Shown one piece after another: positions 40,625 through 48,881 of a stretch of 64,000 bases of DNA. Below the pieces are notes generated by a model. The model ran no database searches. It was not told the DNA's origin and saw only the letters and a list, made by a program, of their open reading frames with translations. The DNA comes from Bin87 sp963665395. Its GTDB lineage: Bacteria; Chloroflexota; Dehalococcoidia; Lucifugimonadales; UBA3495. Within the stretch, counting starts at the first letter, position 1. Each line of letters starts with the position of its first letter. Location of the stretch: the NCBI GenBank assembly GCA_963665395.2, contig OY762251.1, forward strand, positions 2,728,001 through 2,792,000, given 5' to 3'. A program made the position numbers and the translations under genes.

Positions 40625-40737
40625 GGTAGCGTTCCGTTTTAGGTGGTTTAATTTGGCAAAGTCCAGTTGCCCGTGCGTGTAGGGGCGAATAATTATTCGC
40701 CCTTACGAAGGGAAACCACCTAAATTGCAACGCTACC
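40625..40737. mobile_element. MITE-like element, family 1 short form, copy H
   Basis: 113 bp, GGTAGCGTTCCGTTTTAGGT to CCTAAATTGCAACGCTACC, with the GTAGGGGCGAATAATTATTC palindrome inside, as in copy G. No clear target duplication (TCCCTACCC versus TCGCCATCC). Its last bases hold the stop codon of the methylase gene, so it probably cut off that gene's original 3' end. Confidence 0.8.
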
Positions 40738-43462
40738 TCGCCATCCCATACCGCCGCCCGGTCACCGACGGCTCCAGGGCCAGGCTGCGCCGGATGGCCG
40801 CCACCGTCTCCCCATCAAGCCCCAGCGCAGACACCACGGCGTCATCCAGTGCGCCGCGCACCGGGTCGCCGTCCAGCTCCGGCAGGGGCAACAATGTATC
40901 CTCGGCGTGGCCATCGTAGGCGGCGGCCAGTTGGGTTATCGCGGCGTCGCCGATGGCGGCGAAGTCTGGTACGACCAGCTTGCGCATATCGTCTAACGAC
41001 AGATTTGGATAGGTTGGCTTTTTATTGGTGCGGTCGCCCATTATCGACAGCAGGCCAATTGACGAATTGAAATATACGCATAAAGACTTTTCCCAATCCG
41101 CTGTCTCTCCCGCCGGCATATCGACCCGGCACGGCACCCAGAGCGACCCCAATCCGGGGGTATCCAACCTCACTGATGTCGCTCGCACGGTTTGAAAGAA
41201 CAAGTGCGTGGGCAGCAACAACCGGCCTCTTTGCTTCCAGTATCTTTCCGCCAAATGCGCTTTCGGCGGCTTGGCGACAATATGCGTATCCGGTTTGGCG
41301 GTCATTGACTGCGTTACCGAGGTATCGTGCTGCCACAGCGCAACCCGGCCCGCAGCGTCGGGCATAGCCGAGCGGGTGAAGGCGTCTCTGATGCGTTGGC
41401 CGGCCGGCCCGATGTCGGTGATGCTGCCCAACGCAATGGCCGGGAACAATCCCGCATCCCGCAGCTCAACGAACTTTTCGCACAGGTAGGGCGACAGAAA
41501 CTGCACCGCGCCCCAATCGCCGGCGGCGATGCGGGACTCCGGCCAGAGTTGCAGCGTGCCGTAGTCCTGACCGGCGACGTTATCGCTTTCGATGGCGGCG
41601 GCCACGCTGATGGCGTCGGCCGGCGTCGCTGGGTTTCTGGCCAGGTTAACCACCCGCGTCGGCGGTTTCGCTCCCTTGCTGGCCGGCCAGCGGCGGCAGA
41701 TGACCAGCATCTCGCCAATGTCGGTGTTCTCGGAAAAGTAGATCCGCTCCGGGTCATGGGAAGTTACGATAGTCTCAATATGGAACCTTTGCGCCAGATG
41801 TTGCCGCATACCCATCGTCGCGTAGTTGGTGGCGCCCACCAGCGGCAGCACCACCGCCATAGAGCCGGCGTCCGGCTTGGCCAGGAACTCGCCGAGATAC
41901 AGGAACGGGCCGCCGTTGTTGGACAGATGCACCGGCTTGTTGGCGAACAGGGCCTTTTCCCGGTCTTTGATTTTGCGTTCCTCTTGCCGGTTGAACTGGT
42001 CGTGGCGCAGGCTGTCGCGGGTGAAGGGCGGGTTCATAATCACCAGGTCGGCCGGCTCGGCGCCGGCCATGGTCTCGCCGGTGTCCACCTGGGTCACCGC
42101 TTGCGCCCCGCCGGGCCAGGGCATCAGCATGGGCTGGCGGTCGAGAAACTCCAGAGAGCCGAGATAGGCGTCGCCGGCGTCGTCCACCCCCAGGAAAGTG
42201 CGCCCGATTTTCATGTTGCGAAATTGGGTAGTCGGTGACAGCAGGCCCAGGGTGGTCGCCGCCATGTGGGTGGCCGTCAGGTTCACGTCGTAGCCGGTGA
42301 AGACGTTTTCAATGAGGGCGCGGGAGATGGCCTCGTCAACGTCGGATTGGGGCGCCAGATCGCGGATGCGCTCGGCGGCGGCCATCAGCAGCGTTCCGGT
42401 GCCGCAGGCCGGATCGGTGACGCGCAGCCTGGCGATGTCATCCGCGTTCTGCCAGTCGCAGGTGTCCGGCCCAATGGCCAGCGCGGCCAGCAGCGTAGCC
42501 GCGGCGGTGGTGGTGTAAAAGGAACCGTCGTAGCGGGCCGTATCCAGCACGGTATGGAAGATGCGCCCCAGCAGGTCATGGCGCAGGCCGGCGATGTTCT
42601 GCACCACGGCCAGGGCGGCGTCGGCGGTATCGCGCACGGCGTCGGCAAAGGCCGGATCCGGCGGGCAGGACTGCAAAGCGGCCCGCCCGGTCTCAAAGAT
42701 GGGCTTGTAGTCCAGCGCCAGGATCAGGTTCCAGGCGTCACGAAAGGCGGCGATGGGGTCGTGGGCATCGCGGCAAAGGTGGGCCATGGCCGGCGGCCAG
42801 GGGCCGCTGAAAGGCGCCGGTGGGTTCAGTCGGCTGTCCATTTCAGGGCGCATACCAGCCAGGTGGCTGTCCAGCCGGGAGTGGAACATCACGGCGGTGG
42901 CCAGCACCAGCAAAGCCCGCTTGGCGGCCCGGTTCCACTGCCCGGAGCCTTTGGCCGGCGGCAGGTCCAGGGTTTGCGCCAGCAGACGTTTCTGCGTGTC
43001 GCTGAGTCGGTTGACCGCGGCGTCCAGGCTGTCGGAGAGCGCGGCGGCGGCGTAGTCGGGGTTGCCCAGCTGTGCCGGCGTGAGGCGGATTACCGAGGTC
43101 AGCCGGTCAAGGTTGCCGGACATCCAATTGGGTGCATCATTTATCCCGTCGCGCACCGTCCAAATGAACTGCGATTCCGGCAGCGAATCCTCGGTGGTGT
43201 GGTCGGGGTAGCACACCGCGACGGCGCCATGGGCCAGCTTCTGCTCCAGGCGATTGTCAGCATCCCGGATGGCTTCAGCGCGTTTGGCAATGCTCTGGCC
43301 GTGCTCCGCCTCCACGGCGATAACCGCCGGCCCGATGCGCACCTCCACGTCCATGCGGAGGTTGCCGGGGTGAGTAACTTCGGGCCTGGCGTTGAGTCCG
43401 CGCTGCCGGAGCAGGCCGGCCAGCCAGACGTTGAGGGTTTGTTCGTGCTCCCTGGTGGTCAT
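40733..43462 (-). CDS. Large N6-adenine DNA methyltransferase, restriction-modification type
   Basis: 909 residues. The SAM-binding motif is TDPACGTGTLLMAAAERI (about residue 350) and the catalytic motif is VIMNPPFTRD (about 477), so it is a type I/IIG-like N6-adenine methylase. The first ~100 residues (RMDVEVRIGPAVIAVEAEHGQ) have Asp38 and Glu51-x-Glu53 in a PD-(D/E)XK-like layout, possibly a nuclease; that is inferred. A helical region ~560-860 could hold target recognition. The final Arg and stop come from a mobile element end. An in-frame GTG at 43519 is an alternative start. Confidence 0.82.
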   Translation of the reverse strand: MTTREHEQTLNVWLAGLLRQRGLNARPEVTHPGNLRMDVEVRIGPAVIAVEAEHGQSIAKRAEAIRDADNRLEQKLAHGAVAVCYPDHTTEDSLPESQFIWTVRDGINDAPNWMSGNLDRLTSVIRLTPAQLGNPDYAAAALSDSLDAAVNRLSDTQKRLLAQTLDLPPAKGSGQWNRAAKRALLVLATAVMFHSRLDSHLAGMRPEMDSRLNPPAPFSGPWPPAMAHLCRDAHDPIAAFRDAWNLILALDYKPIFETGRAALQSCPPDPAFADAVRDTADAALAVVQNIAGLRHDLLGRIFHTVLDTARYDGSFYTTTAAATLLAALAIGPDTCDWQNADDIARLRVTDPACGTGTLLMAAAERIRDLAPQSDVDEAISRALIENVFTGYDVNLTATHMAATTLGLLSPTTQFRNMKIGRTFLGVDDAGDAYLGSLEFLDRQPMLMPWPGGAQAVTQVDTGETMAGAEPADLVIMNPPFTRDSLRHDQFNRQEERKIKDREKALFANKPVHLSNNGGPFLYLGEFLAKPDAGSMAVVLPLVGATNYATMGMRQHLAQRFHIETIVTSHDPERIYFSENTDIGEMLVICRRWPASKGAKPPTRVVNLARNPATPADAISVAAAIESDNVAGQDYGTLQLWPESRIAAGDWGAVQFLSPYLCEKFVELRDAGLFPAIALGSITDIGPAGQRIRDAFTRSAMPDAAGRVALWQHDTSVTQSMTAKPDTHIVAKPPKAHLAERYWKQRGRLLLPTHLFFQTVRATSVRLDTPGLGSLWVPCRVDMPAGETADWEKSLCVYFNSSIGLLSIMGDRTNKKPTYPNLSLDDMRKLVVPDFAAIGDAAITQLAAAYDGHAEDTLLPLPELDGDPVRGALDDAVVSALGLDGETVAAIRRSLALEPSVTGRRYGMAR

Positions 43463-43521
43463 TGGGCAAATCGGCAGAACAGCAGAGAGCAAATGGTGGG
43501 CCGGAATAGACTCACGCACCG

Positions 43522-43857
43522 CTAAATATGCTGCCGTAACCGCTTCAACCGTCGCTTCCTCGCCACGGCCCGACGCACGGCTAAACGGAACGCGGTTCTC
43601 TGCTCCTCAACTGACTGGCGCCGGGGCTTGGCGGCAAGTTGCGCGCGCTTACGGGCTTTTTCAATGTCCTCCGCGGTCAACGCACGCCGGGGCTTGGCGG
43701 CAAGTTGCGCGCGCTTACGGGCTTTTTCAATGTCCTCCGCGGTCAACGCACGCCGGGGCTTGGCAGCAAGCTGCGCACGTTTCTCGGCCCTCCTAATATC
43801 CTCCATGGTCACCCGGTGAGGTTTCGCATTCTTGGTCGTTGTAATTAATTTCTGCAT
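43522..43857 (-). CDS. Basic protein with three 22-residue tandem repeats
   Basis: 111 residues. A unit like ALTAEDIEKARKRAQLAAKP is present twice with identical DNA (66 bp period at 43621 and 43687), and a diverged first copy (VTMEDIRRAEKRAQLAAKP) precedes them. Each unit is one amphipathic helix followed by a basic KPRR turn. The C-terminus is very basic (RKRRLKRLRQHI). It could bind nucleic acid. The gene overlaps the end of the SDH protease gene and lies just before the methylase gene. The first unit supports the start at 43857. Confidence 0.6.
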   Translation of the reverse strand: MQKLITTTKNAKPHRVTMEDIRRAEKRAQLAAKPRRALTAEDIEKARKRAQLAAKPRRALTAEDIEKARKRAQLAAKPRRQSVEEQRTAFRLAVRRAVARKRRLKRLRQHI

Positions 43858-44740
43858 TTTCAAAGTCGCCCTCTTGTCTTTGCGCTGCAATCGATTGGAC
43901 AAGCTCTGCCAAATCAATCACATTTACCGTTGGATCGATGTACTGTACAATTCTCGAAAACAGTACATCGTGCGCTGTCTCAAGCGGTATGGCGTTTTGC
44001 AAACCAATTCGGTGGGCTTCATCAAGGTCAATGATATGACCGTGGTCGGGATAGTCCCATACCAAAGCCTCCACAACTTGGTTGGCTACTATCTCTGTTA
44101 TCGGACTCCAGCGACGCATCGCCTCTTTGGCGTAGCGCTCTCCAACCAGCAGTGCGCGATAAGCATCGCCGAGTTCTCTGACGTTGACGTTCTGATAAAG
44201 CGGCGTGATGGCGGGTGCCAGTACGTTGGGCGTTTGTTCCAGAGCAAACGGTATATCCATGCCGGCACTACTTATCAAATGTAGCATTACGTCATCAATA
44301 GATTCCTGATAGTACCTCCTCAGATACTGCAATCCTTGTATGGTTTCCAGGGGAGACCGGAACATTGCGCCGCCAGCAGGATCTCGCCGTTGCTGGTCCA
44401 ATGGGCCTAACTCTCCGCGCCTTCCCATCAAAATCCGGTCTGCCGCCAGTGCGATTAAAGTTGCCGCGCTTTTGGCGTTGGATGGAATCACAACATCCAA
44501 CGCACGACAATGCTCTCGCAGCGCTTTGGCAATCCAGAACGCCCATTCAATCGAACCGCCCAGCGATTCCAGAACCAGTGCCAAACGTTCTTGGAACCCG
44601 ATATCTGTCAGTGCTTCCGAGAGGCGTGAGTAGCAATCCTCGTCGATATCAGCCTTCAGCAGGATAACCTCATCGCTTGCTATCACACCACTCGCCTCTT
44701 CCCCGACTTCGCCAATCTCGTTTTGGAATGGTACAGTCAT
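43793..44740 (-). CDS. SDH-family Clp-fold serine protease
   Basis: 315 residues of the SppA/ClpP-fold group named for a Ser-Asp-His triad. LESLGGSIEWAFWIAKAL gives the oxyanion region, NAKSAATLIALAADRILM the catalytic Ser and GRRGELGPLDQQ the Asp; the His is likely in DYPDHGHIIDLDEA. The protein has no signal peptide or membrane helix, so it should be cytosolic. The last ~60 residues are variable. It overlaps the 22-residue-repeat gene, next to the methylase, an unusual neighbourhood for a protease. Confidence 0.8.
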   Translation of the reverse strand: MTVPFQNEIGEVGEEASGVIASDEVILLKADIDEDCYSRLSEALTDIGFQERLALVLESLGGSIEWAFWIAKALREHCRALDVVIPSNAKSAATLIALAADRILMGRRGELGPLDQQRRDPAGGAMFRSPLETIQGLQYLRRYYQESIDDVMLHLISSAGMDIPFALEQTPNVLAPAITPLYQNVNVRELGDAYRALLVGERYAKEAMRRWSPITEIVANQVVEALVWDYPDHGHIIDLDEAHRIGLQNAIPLETAHDVLFSRIVQYIDPTVNVIDLAELVQSIAAQRQEGDFENAEINYNDQECETSPGDHGGY

Positions 44741-44891
44741 TACGCGCTCTCGCGCCCGCTGATCGGCTGACGCTGCTGTATTACGCTACATTGTACCGTA
44801 TCGGCATAAAGCCGACTACCACGTCATGGTCGCTGAACCGGAACCATCATTCTCAGCGCGCTGATCGGCTATGTTCAGTTGGCGGGCGGCT

Positions 44892-45503
44892 CTAATCAGT
44901 TCGAGCGGGTTCAAAGCGCTTGCTCTGGTAGTATTCCACCCACTCGGACTTTTTTACGAAAGCCCATCTGGGGATGCCGGGGAATCCGATCTCGGCCAGT
45001 TGCGGGCGAATTTGATCAATCAAGTCCATGCGTCGGCGGTAGGTAAGCGTTTCGCGGTCACCCTCAAAGACGATGTGGATGTTCAGGTATTCGTCGTGAT
45101 CCTGATCGGTTCTGATTTCGACATCGATGGGGTCGAATACTAAACCGTCCGGGAAAAGCTCGGCCAGCGCGTTTTTGACTATGGCGCGAGTTTCCGCAAC
45201 GACCATTTTCTTGTCTGCCGCCGGGTCAAAGCGTTTCACCGGCATGATTTCAAGTCCGGTCGCTTTACGCAAATCGTCAAGGACGTCCCGGTACGATTTA
45301 GGCGGACTTCCGGCGCCGGTATCGGTGGCGACGGGTTTCGACAACAGATCCAGCCAACGTCTGAGCTGGATTGCGTCCGGCGCCGCCCATCCCCAGGCCG
45401 GAATCAACGGGGAATAACCTGACTCGCGGATACCCGATACAGCATCGTCCGTCCCTTCGCCGGCCGCGCCGGGAATTTCCTGCATCCCCCTCTCCGTTGT
45501 CAT
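44892..45503 (-). CDS. Unknown protein related to the small protein at 3024-3314
   Basis: 203 residues. The N-terminal half is not recognised (IQLRRWLDLLSKPVA, SYRDVLDDLRKATGLEIMPV). The C-terminal ~90 residues (DIDVEIRTDQDHDEYLNIHIVFEGD, YRRRMDLIDQIRPQLAEIGF, RWAFVKKSEW) share layout and several positions with the whole of the 96-residue protein at 3024, which is coupled to a HEPN gene. The start at 45503 follows GGGAGGACGCT. No HEPN gene follows here; the protease gene comes next after 150 bases. Confidence 0.55.
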   Translation of the reverse strand: MTTERGMQEIPGAAGEGTDDAVSGIRESGYSPLIPAWGWAAPDAIQLRRWLDLLSKPVATDTGAGSPPKSYRDVLDDLRKATGLEIMPVKRFDPAADKKMVVAETRAIVKNALAELFPDGLVFDPIDVEIRTDQDHDEYLNIHIVFEGDRETLTYRRRMDLIDQIRPQLAEIGFPGIPRWAFVKKSEWVEYYQSKRFEPARTD

Positions 45504-45660
45504 AGCGTCCTCCCGATTCTGTGGGTGGTAGTCCTACGCGCAATAGTCATTCTAGCAACCCCGCCGCCCGTTGGACAAACGCCCGTTGCCTCAGAACGTT
45601 CCCCGGTAACCACCCTATCTCACTGTCCAGCCATGTAAAACTACCCCGCCGGTTTTTATG

Positions 45661-45666
45661 TATAAT
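45661..45666 (+). promoter_or_regulatory. -10-like TATAAT upstream of the E1 alpha gene
   Basis: TATAAT lies 56 bases before the ATG at 45722 in an AT-richer patch (GGTTTTTATGTATAATCG). The -35 region is not convincing. It probably drives the E1/retropepsin-cassette operon. Confidence 0.45.
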
Positions 45667-45721
45667 CGCCTCTACACAGTCAACAAATCATCCCCAGGAA
45701 CCCCACAAGGAGCGCGCCGCC

Positions 45722-46731
45722 ATGGAACCCGACCGCGACACCCTGTTGAAGCTCTACCGAACCATGACCACCATCCGCCATTTTGAGGAGCGCGGCGTGC
45801 CCGAAACGGGCCAGCGCGGTATGTCCGCGTCCGTTCACTCCTCGGTAGGCCAGGAGGCGGTGCCCACCGGCGTCTGCGCCCACCTCACCGACGACGATTA
45901 CATCGGCAGCACCCACCGCGGCCACGGCCACTGTATCGCCAAGGGCGTTGACCCTAAGCTGATGATGGCCGAACTCTTCGGACGCAGCCACGGCCCCAAC
46001 AAGGGCAAGGGCGGCTCCATGCACATCGCCGACATGAGCAAGGGGATGCTGGGCACCAACGGCATCGTGGCCGGCAGCGTGCCCCTGGCCGTGGGCGCGG
46101 CGCTGACCTCCAAGATCCAGAAGCTGGCCGCGTGGCCGTGGCCTTCTTCGGCGACGGCGGCGCCAACCAGGGCGTGCTGCACGAGTGCATGAACCTGGCC
46201 TCGGTGTGGAAACTGCCCGTCATCTTCTGCTGCGAAAACAACGGCTACGCCGAATCCACCCCGGTGGAGTACGGCCTGTCCGTGGCCAACGTGGCCGACC
46301 GGGCCGCGTCCTACGATATGCCCGGCTTCCACCTGGACGGCATGGACGTGCTGGCGGTGTACGAGGGCGCCGGTCAAGCGGTGGCTCGCGCCCGGGCCGG
46401 CGACGGGCCGTCCCTGCTGGAAGCGCGCACCTACCGCTACTACGGCCATACCGTGTTCGACAACCCGCTGACCTACCGCACCAAGGAAGAAGAGGATCAC
46501 TGGCGGGCCCGCGATCCCCTGCTCACTTTCCGCAACCACATGGTCGCCCAGGGCAACGTCATCACCGCCGAAGAGATGGACCAGATGGATGAGGAAGCCC
46601 GGCAGCTGATGGAGGACGCCGTGGCCTTCGCCGACGCCAGCCCGCTGCCCGAGCCCCACGAAATCTACGAGGACGTGTACGCCGACTACCCGGTGGACAT
46701 GATGCGGCGGGGCGCGAATATGCCGGTGTAG
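45722..46731 (+). pseudogene. 2-oxoacid (pyruvate/acetoin-type) dehydrogenase E1 alpha subunit, split by a frameshift
   Basis: Codons 1-135 read MEPDRDTLLKLYRTMTTIRHFEERG through GSVPLAVGAALTSKIQKL. The frame is then lost at about 46127 (CTGGCCGCGTGG where CTGGGCCGCGTGG would keep it) and continues one frame over as VAVAFFGDGGANQGVLHE...NNGYAES, the ThDP-binding motif, to 46731. Adding one G gives 337 codons, the normal length. GGSMHIADMS and YRYYGHTV are typical of E1 alpha. It may be a real recent mutation or a one-base sequence error. AAGGAGC precedes the ATG. Confidence 0.85.
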
Positions 46732-46745
46732 CGCCTATCAACAGG

Positions 46746-47039
46746 ATGACGAACATGGTCATGGACATTGGCAAGGGCCAGCCCAATCTGACCGACGTCG
46801 AAATCTCGGCGTTGGGCAAACTGATTTACCGTCAAAAAATCAGGCCGCTGCTGACCGAAGCGGACATCGGCAGGTTCGTGTACGTGGACGTGTACAGCGG
46901 CGAGTACGAGATTGCCGAGAAAATGCTTGATGCCACTCACCGGTTGCGGAAAAGAGTTCCCGACGCCCGCGGATTCATGATCCGGGTCGGTTACTCCGCT
47001 CCCGTATTTCTGGGGTGGCATGAGGAGCCGGAGCTATGA
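46746..47039 (+). CDS. Small partner protein of a retropepsin-like cassette, copy 1
   Basis: 97 residues. The family (copies at 46746, 47414 and 48216) shares (I/T)YR(Q/E)KIRPxLTEADI(G/D)(R/K)(F/L)V..D(V/I)xSGEYEI, then LR(K/E)R(V/L)P(D/Q)A and RVGYSAxxF. I do not recognise a named domain; it is a compact alpha/beta protein. Its stop overlaps the start of the protease gene (ATGA), so the two are coupled. It follows the E1 alpha gene by 14 bases. Confidence 0.7.
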   Translation: MTNMVMDIGKGQPNLTDVEISALGKLIYRQKIRPLLTEADIGRFVYVDVYSGEYEIAEKMLDATHRLRKRVPDARGFMIRVGYSAPVFLGWHEEPEL

Positions 47040-47410
47040 CCTCCGGCAGAGTAATCGCCACACGCAAGCCGCTCGTTCCGGTTACCATTCTGGACAGTCA
47101 GAGCAACCCGCACACTATCCAGTTCATACTGGACACCGGCTTCAACGGCCAATTGCTGCTGCCTACCCAATACATGAACCGCCTGGGCCTGTCGGTTACA
47201 GAATGGATTGACGCAAGGCCGGCGACCGGGGTCTTTGTACGGGTACCCTGTGCCGAAGCCACGGTTGTTTGGCAAGGAACTCGGAGACGGGCAGAAATTC
47301 TGCAACTGGATTCCGAACCACTGGTTGGCATGGGGTTTCTCTGGAACCACCGCATCACCATTGACGCCATCAGCAACGGCCCCGTAACGGTCACTCCCTT
47401 GGGAGGCTGA
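47036..47410 (+). CDS. Retropepsin-like clan AA aspartic protease, copy 1
   Basis: 124 residues. IQFILDTGFNGQLLLPTQYM carries the Asp33-Thr34-Gly35 catalytic motif of single-domain, dimeric retroviral-type proteases; LVGMGFLWNHRITID near the end is the second conserved block of the bacterial AF_0612-like group. The C-terminus LGG and the stop are encoded by GGGAGGCTGA, which also serves as ribosome-binding site for the next gene. Substrate unknown. Confidence 0.82.
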   Translation: MTSGRVIATRKPLVPVTILDSQSNPHTIQFILDTGFNGQLLLPTQYMNRLGLSVTEWIDARPATGVFVRVPCAEATVVWQGTRRRAEILQLDSEPLVGMGFLWNHRITIDAISNGPVTVTPLGG

Positions 47411-47413
47411 AAT

Positions 47414-47695
47414 ATGACAACCTCAACGCCCAATTCCAACCTCACCCCTGACGAAGTCGCCGATATGGGCGAAAAGATTTACCGGGAGAAAATCAGGCCG
47501 ACGCTTACGGAAGCGGACATCGGCAAATTCGTTCACATCGACATCAACAGCGGCGAGTACGAAATTGACGACGACGACATAACGGGAAACTTCAAGCTGC
47601 GCGAGCGTGTTCCGCAAGCCCGCATCTACGGAATGCGCGTCGGCTACTCTGCCGCGTATTTCATGGGCGGTTACGATGAGGAGCCGCGATTGTGA
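47414..47695 (+). CDS. Small partner protein of the retropepsin-like cassette, copy 2
   Basis: 93 residues, clearly homologous to copies 1 and 3 (MGEKIYREKIRPTLTEADIG, NSGEYEIDDDD). GGAGGCTGAAAT precedes the ATG. Its stop overlaps the GTG start of the next, disrupted protease gene (GTGA). Confidence 0.7.
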   Translation: MTTSTPNSNLTPDEVADMGEKIYREKIRPTLTEADIGKFVHIDINSGEYEIDDDDITGNFKLRERVPQARIYGMRVGYSAAYFMGGYDEEPRL

Positions 47696-48208
47696 TTCAA
47701 GGTCAGGTTACCCGCTCCCGCCGGCCTGTTATCGCTATCTCTAGGTAGCGTTCCGTTTTAGGTGGTTTGGTCTTTGTCATTGCGAGCGCAGCGTGGCAAT
47801 CTCGTTGGCGCAGCAGCAGTTTTGGCCGCTCGAATGCATTGCCGTAAAACTGAACCACCTAAATTGCAACGCTACCCTATCTCTATCAGAGATAGCAACG
47901 GTAATTGGCGTACTATGAACATCACAATCGACACTGGCTTCAATGGGCAGTTAGCTTTGCCGGAACTCCATATACGCCAACTCGCCCTGACGCTCGATCA
48001 AAACCAAAGAGCGACACCTGCCATCGGACAAACCCGCATCGTGTCTCCCGGTTTCACCCAGTTGCTCTGGGACGGTGTTCCTCGTGACGTCAGGGTAATT
48101 CAGGCTGGCGCTACCCCTCTTCTCGGCATGGAATTCCTCTGGAACCACCGCATCACCATTGACGTCATCGCCAACGGCCCCGTAACCGTCGCGCCCCTCG
48201 GAGGCTGA
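47692..48208 (+). pseudogene. Retropepsin-like protease, copy 2, split by a mobile element
   Basis: The GTG start at 47692 reads 17 codons (MIQGQVTRSRRPVIAIS) and is then broken by a family-1 element (47744-47876). Deleting the element and one copy of its 9 bp duplication joins codon 18 exactly (A/TC) and gives 124 residues with Asp33-Thr-Gly, the same length and motif position as its two siblings. As it stands the first frame stops at a TAG in the element. A GTG at 47762 inside the element reads into the rest of the gene (148 codons), so a fusion product is possible. Confidence 0.88.
47744..47876. mobile_element. MITE-like element, family 1 copy F (inside a protease gene)
   Basis: 133 bp. 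CTATCTCTA is present on both sides (47735-47743 and 47877-47885), an exact 9 bp target duplication. The insertion with its duplication adds 142 bp, which shifts the frame of the host gene. Confidence 0.95.
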
Positions 48209-48215
48209 AAGAAAC

Positions 48216-48506
48216 ATGACCACTCAAACCGGCAACGTCCCCGTACCCAAGCTTGGCCCTGAAGAGCGGGCCGAGTTTGCGGAAACCATCTACCGCGAAA
48301 AAATCCGGCCCACCCTCACCGAAGCCGACATCGACAAGCTCGTAGTCATCGACGTCAACAGCGGGGAGTACGAAATCGACGAAAACGACGCCGAAGCCAG
48401 TCGCCGGTTGCACGAAAGGCTGCCCGATGCATTCGGCTACTGCATCCGAGTCGGCTACTCCGCCGTGTATTTTTTTGGCGGTTATTACGAAGCGCCCGTA
48501 CTATGA
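48216..48506 (+). CDS. Small partner protein of the retropepsin-like cassette, copy 3
   Basis: 96 residues, same family as the two earlier copies (ETIYREKIRPTLTEADIDKL, VNSGEYEIDENDAE). GGAGGCTGAAAGAAAC precedes the ATG. ATGA overlap with the next gene. Confidence 0.7.
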   Translation: MTTQTGNVPVPKLGPEERAEFAETIYREKIRPTLTEADIDKLVVIDVNSGEYEIDENDAEASRRLHERLPDAFGYCIRVGYSAVYFFGGYYEAPVL

Positions 48507-48877
48507 TTTACGGACGTATCGGCGACCCAAACCTGGCCTGGATACCCGTCGTTATTCAAAGCGGACAGGGTGATTGGCAGCAGTTGGACGCTATCATTGA
48601 CACCGGGTTCACCGGGGAGTTGGCCTTGCCAGAACGCTTTGTACTCCAACTTGACCTTACGCTGAACGACGAGATTCCAATCACGCCCGCTACCGGCCAA
48701 ACTATCAGGGTTCCCATCGGCAACGCGCTGATACTATGGCGCGGCAGCCGTCGTCTGACCCGCGCCGTGCAATCCGGCACTCACCCCCTGGTCGGAATGG
48801 CCCTGCTCTGGAACAACCACGTCGCCATTGACGCCGTAACCGACGGCTCCGTTACCATCACCCCTCTTGGAGGCTGA
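48503..48877 (+). CDS. Retropepsin-like clan AA aspartic protease, copy 3
   Basis: 124 residues: DAIIDTGFTGELALPERFV with Asp33-Thr34-Gly35, PATGQTIRVPIG, HPLVGMALLWNNHVAID. More diverged from copy 1 than the reconstructed copy 2 is. The end of the gene again carries GGAGG, now used by the E1 beta gene 4 bases downstream. Confidence 0.82.
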   Translation: MIYGRIGDPNLAWIPVVIQSGQGDWQQLDAIIDTGFTGELALPERFVLQLDLTLNDEIPITPATGQTIRVPIGNALILWRGSRRLTRAVQSGTHPLVGMALLWNNHVAIDAVTDGSVTITPLGG

Positions 48878-48881
48878 AAAT

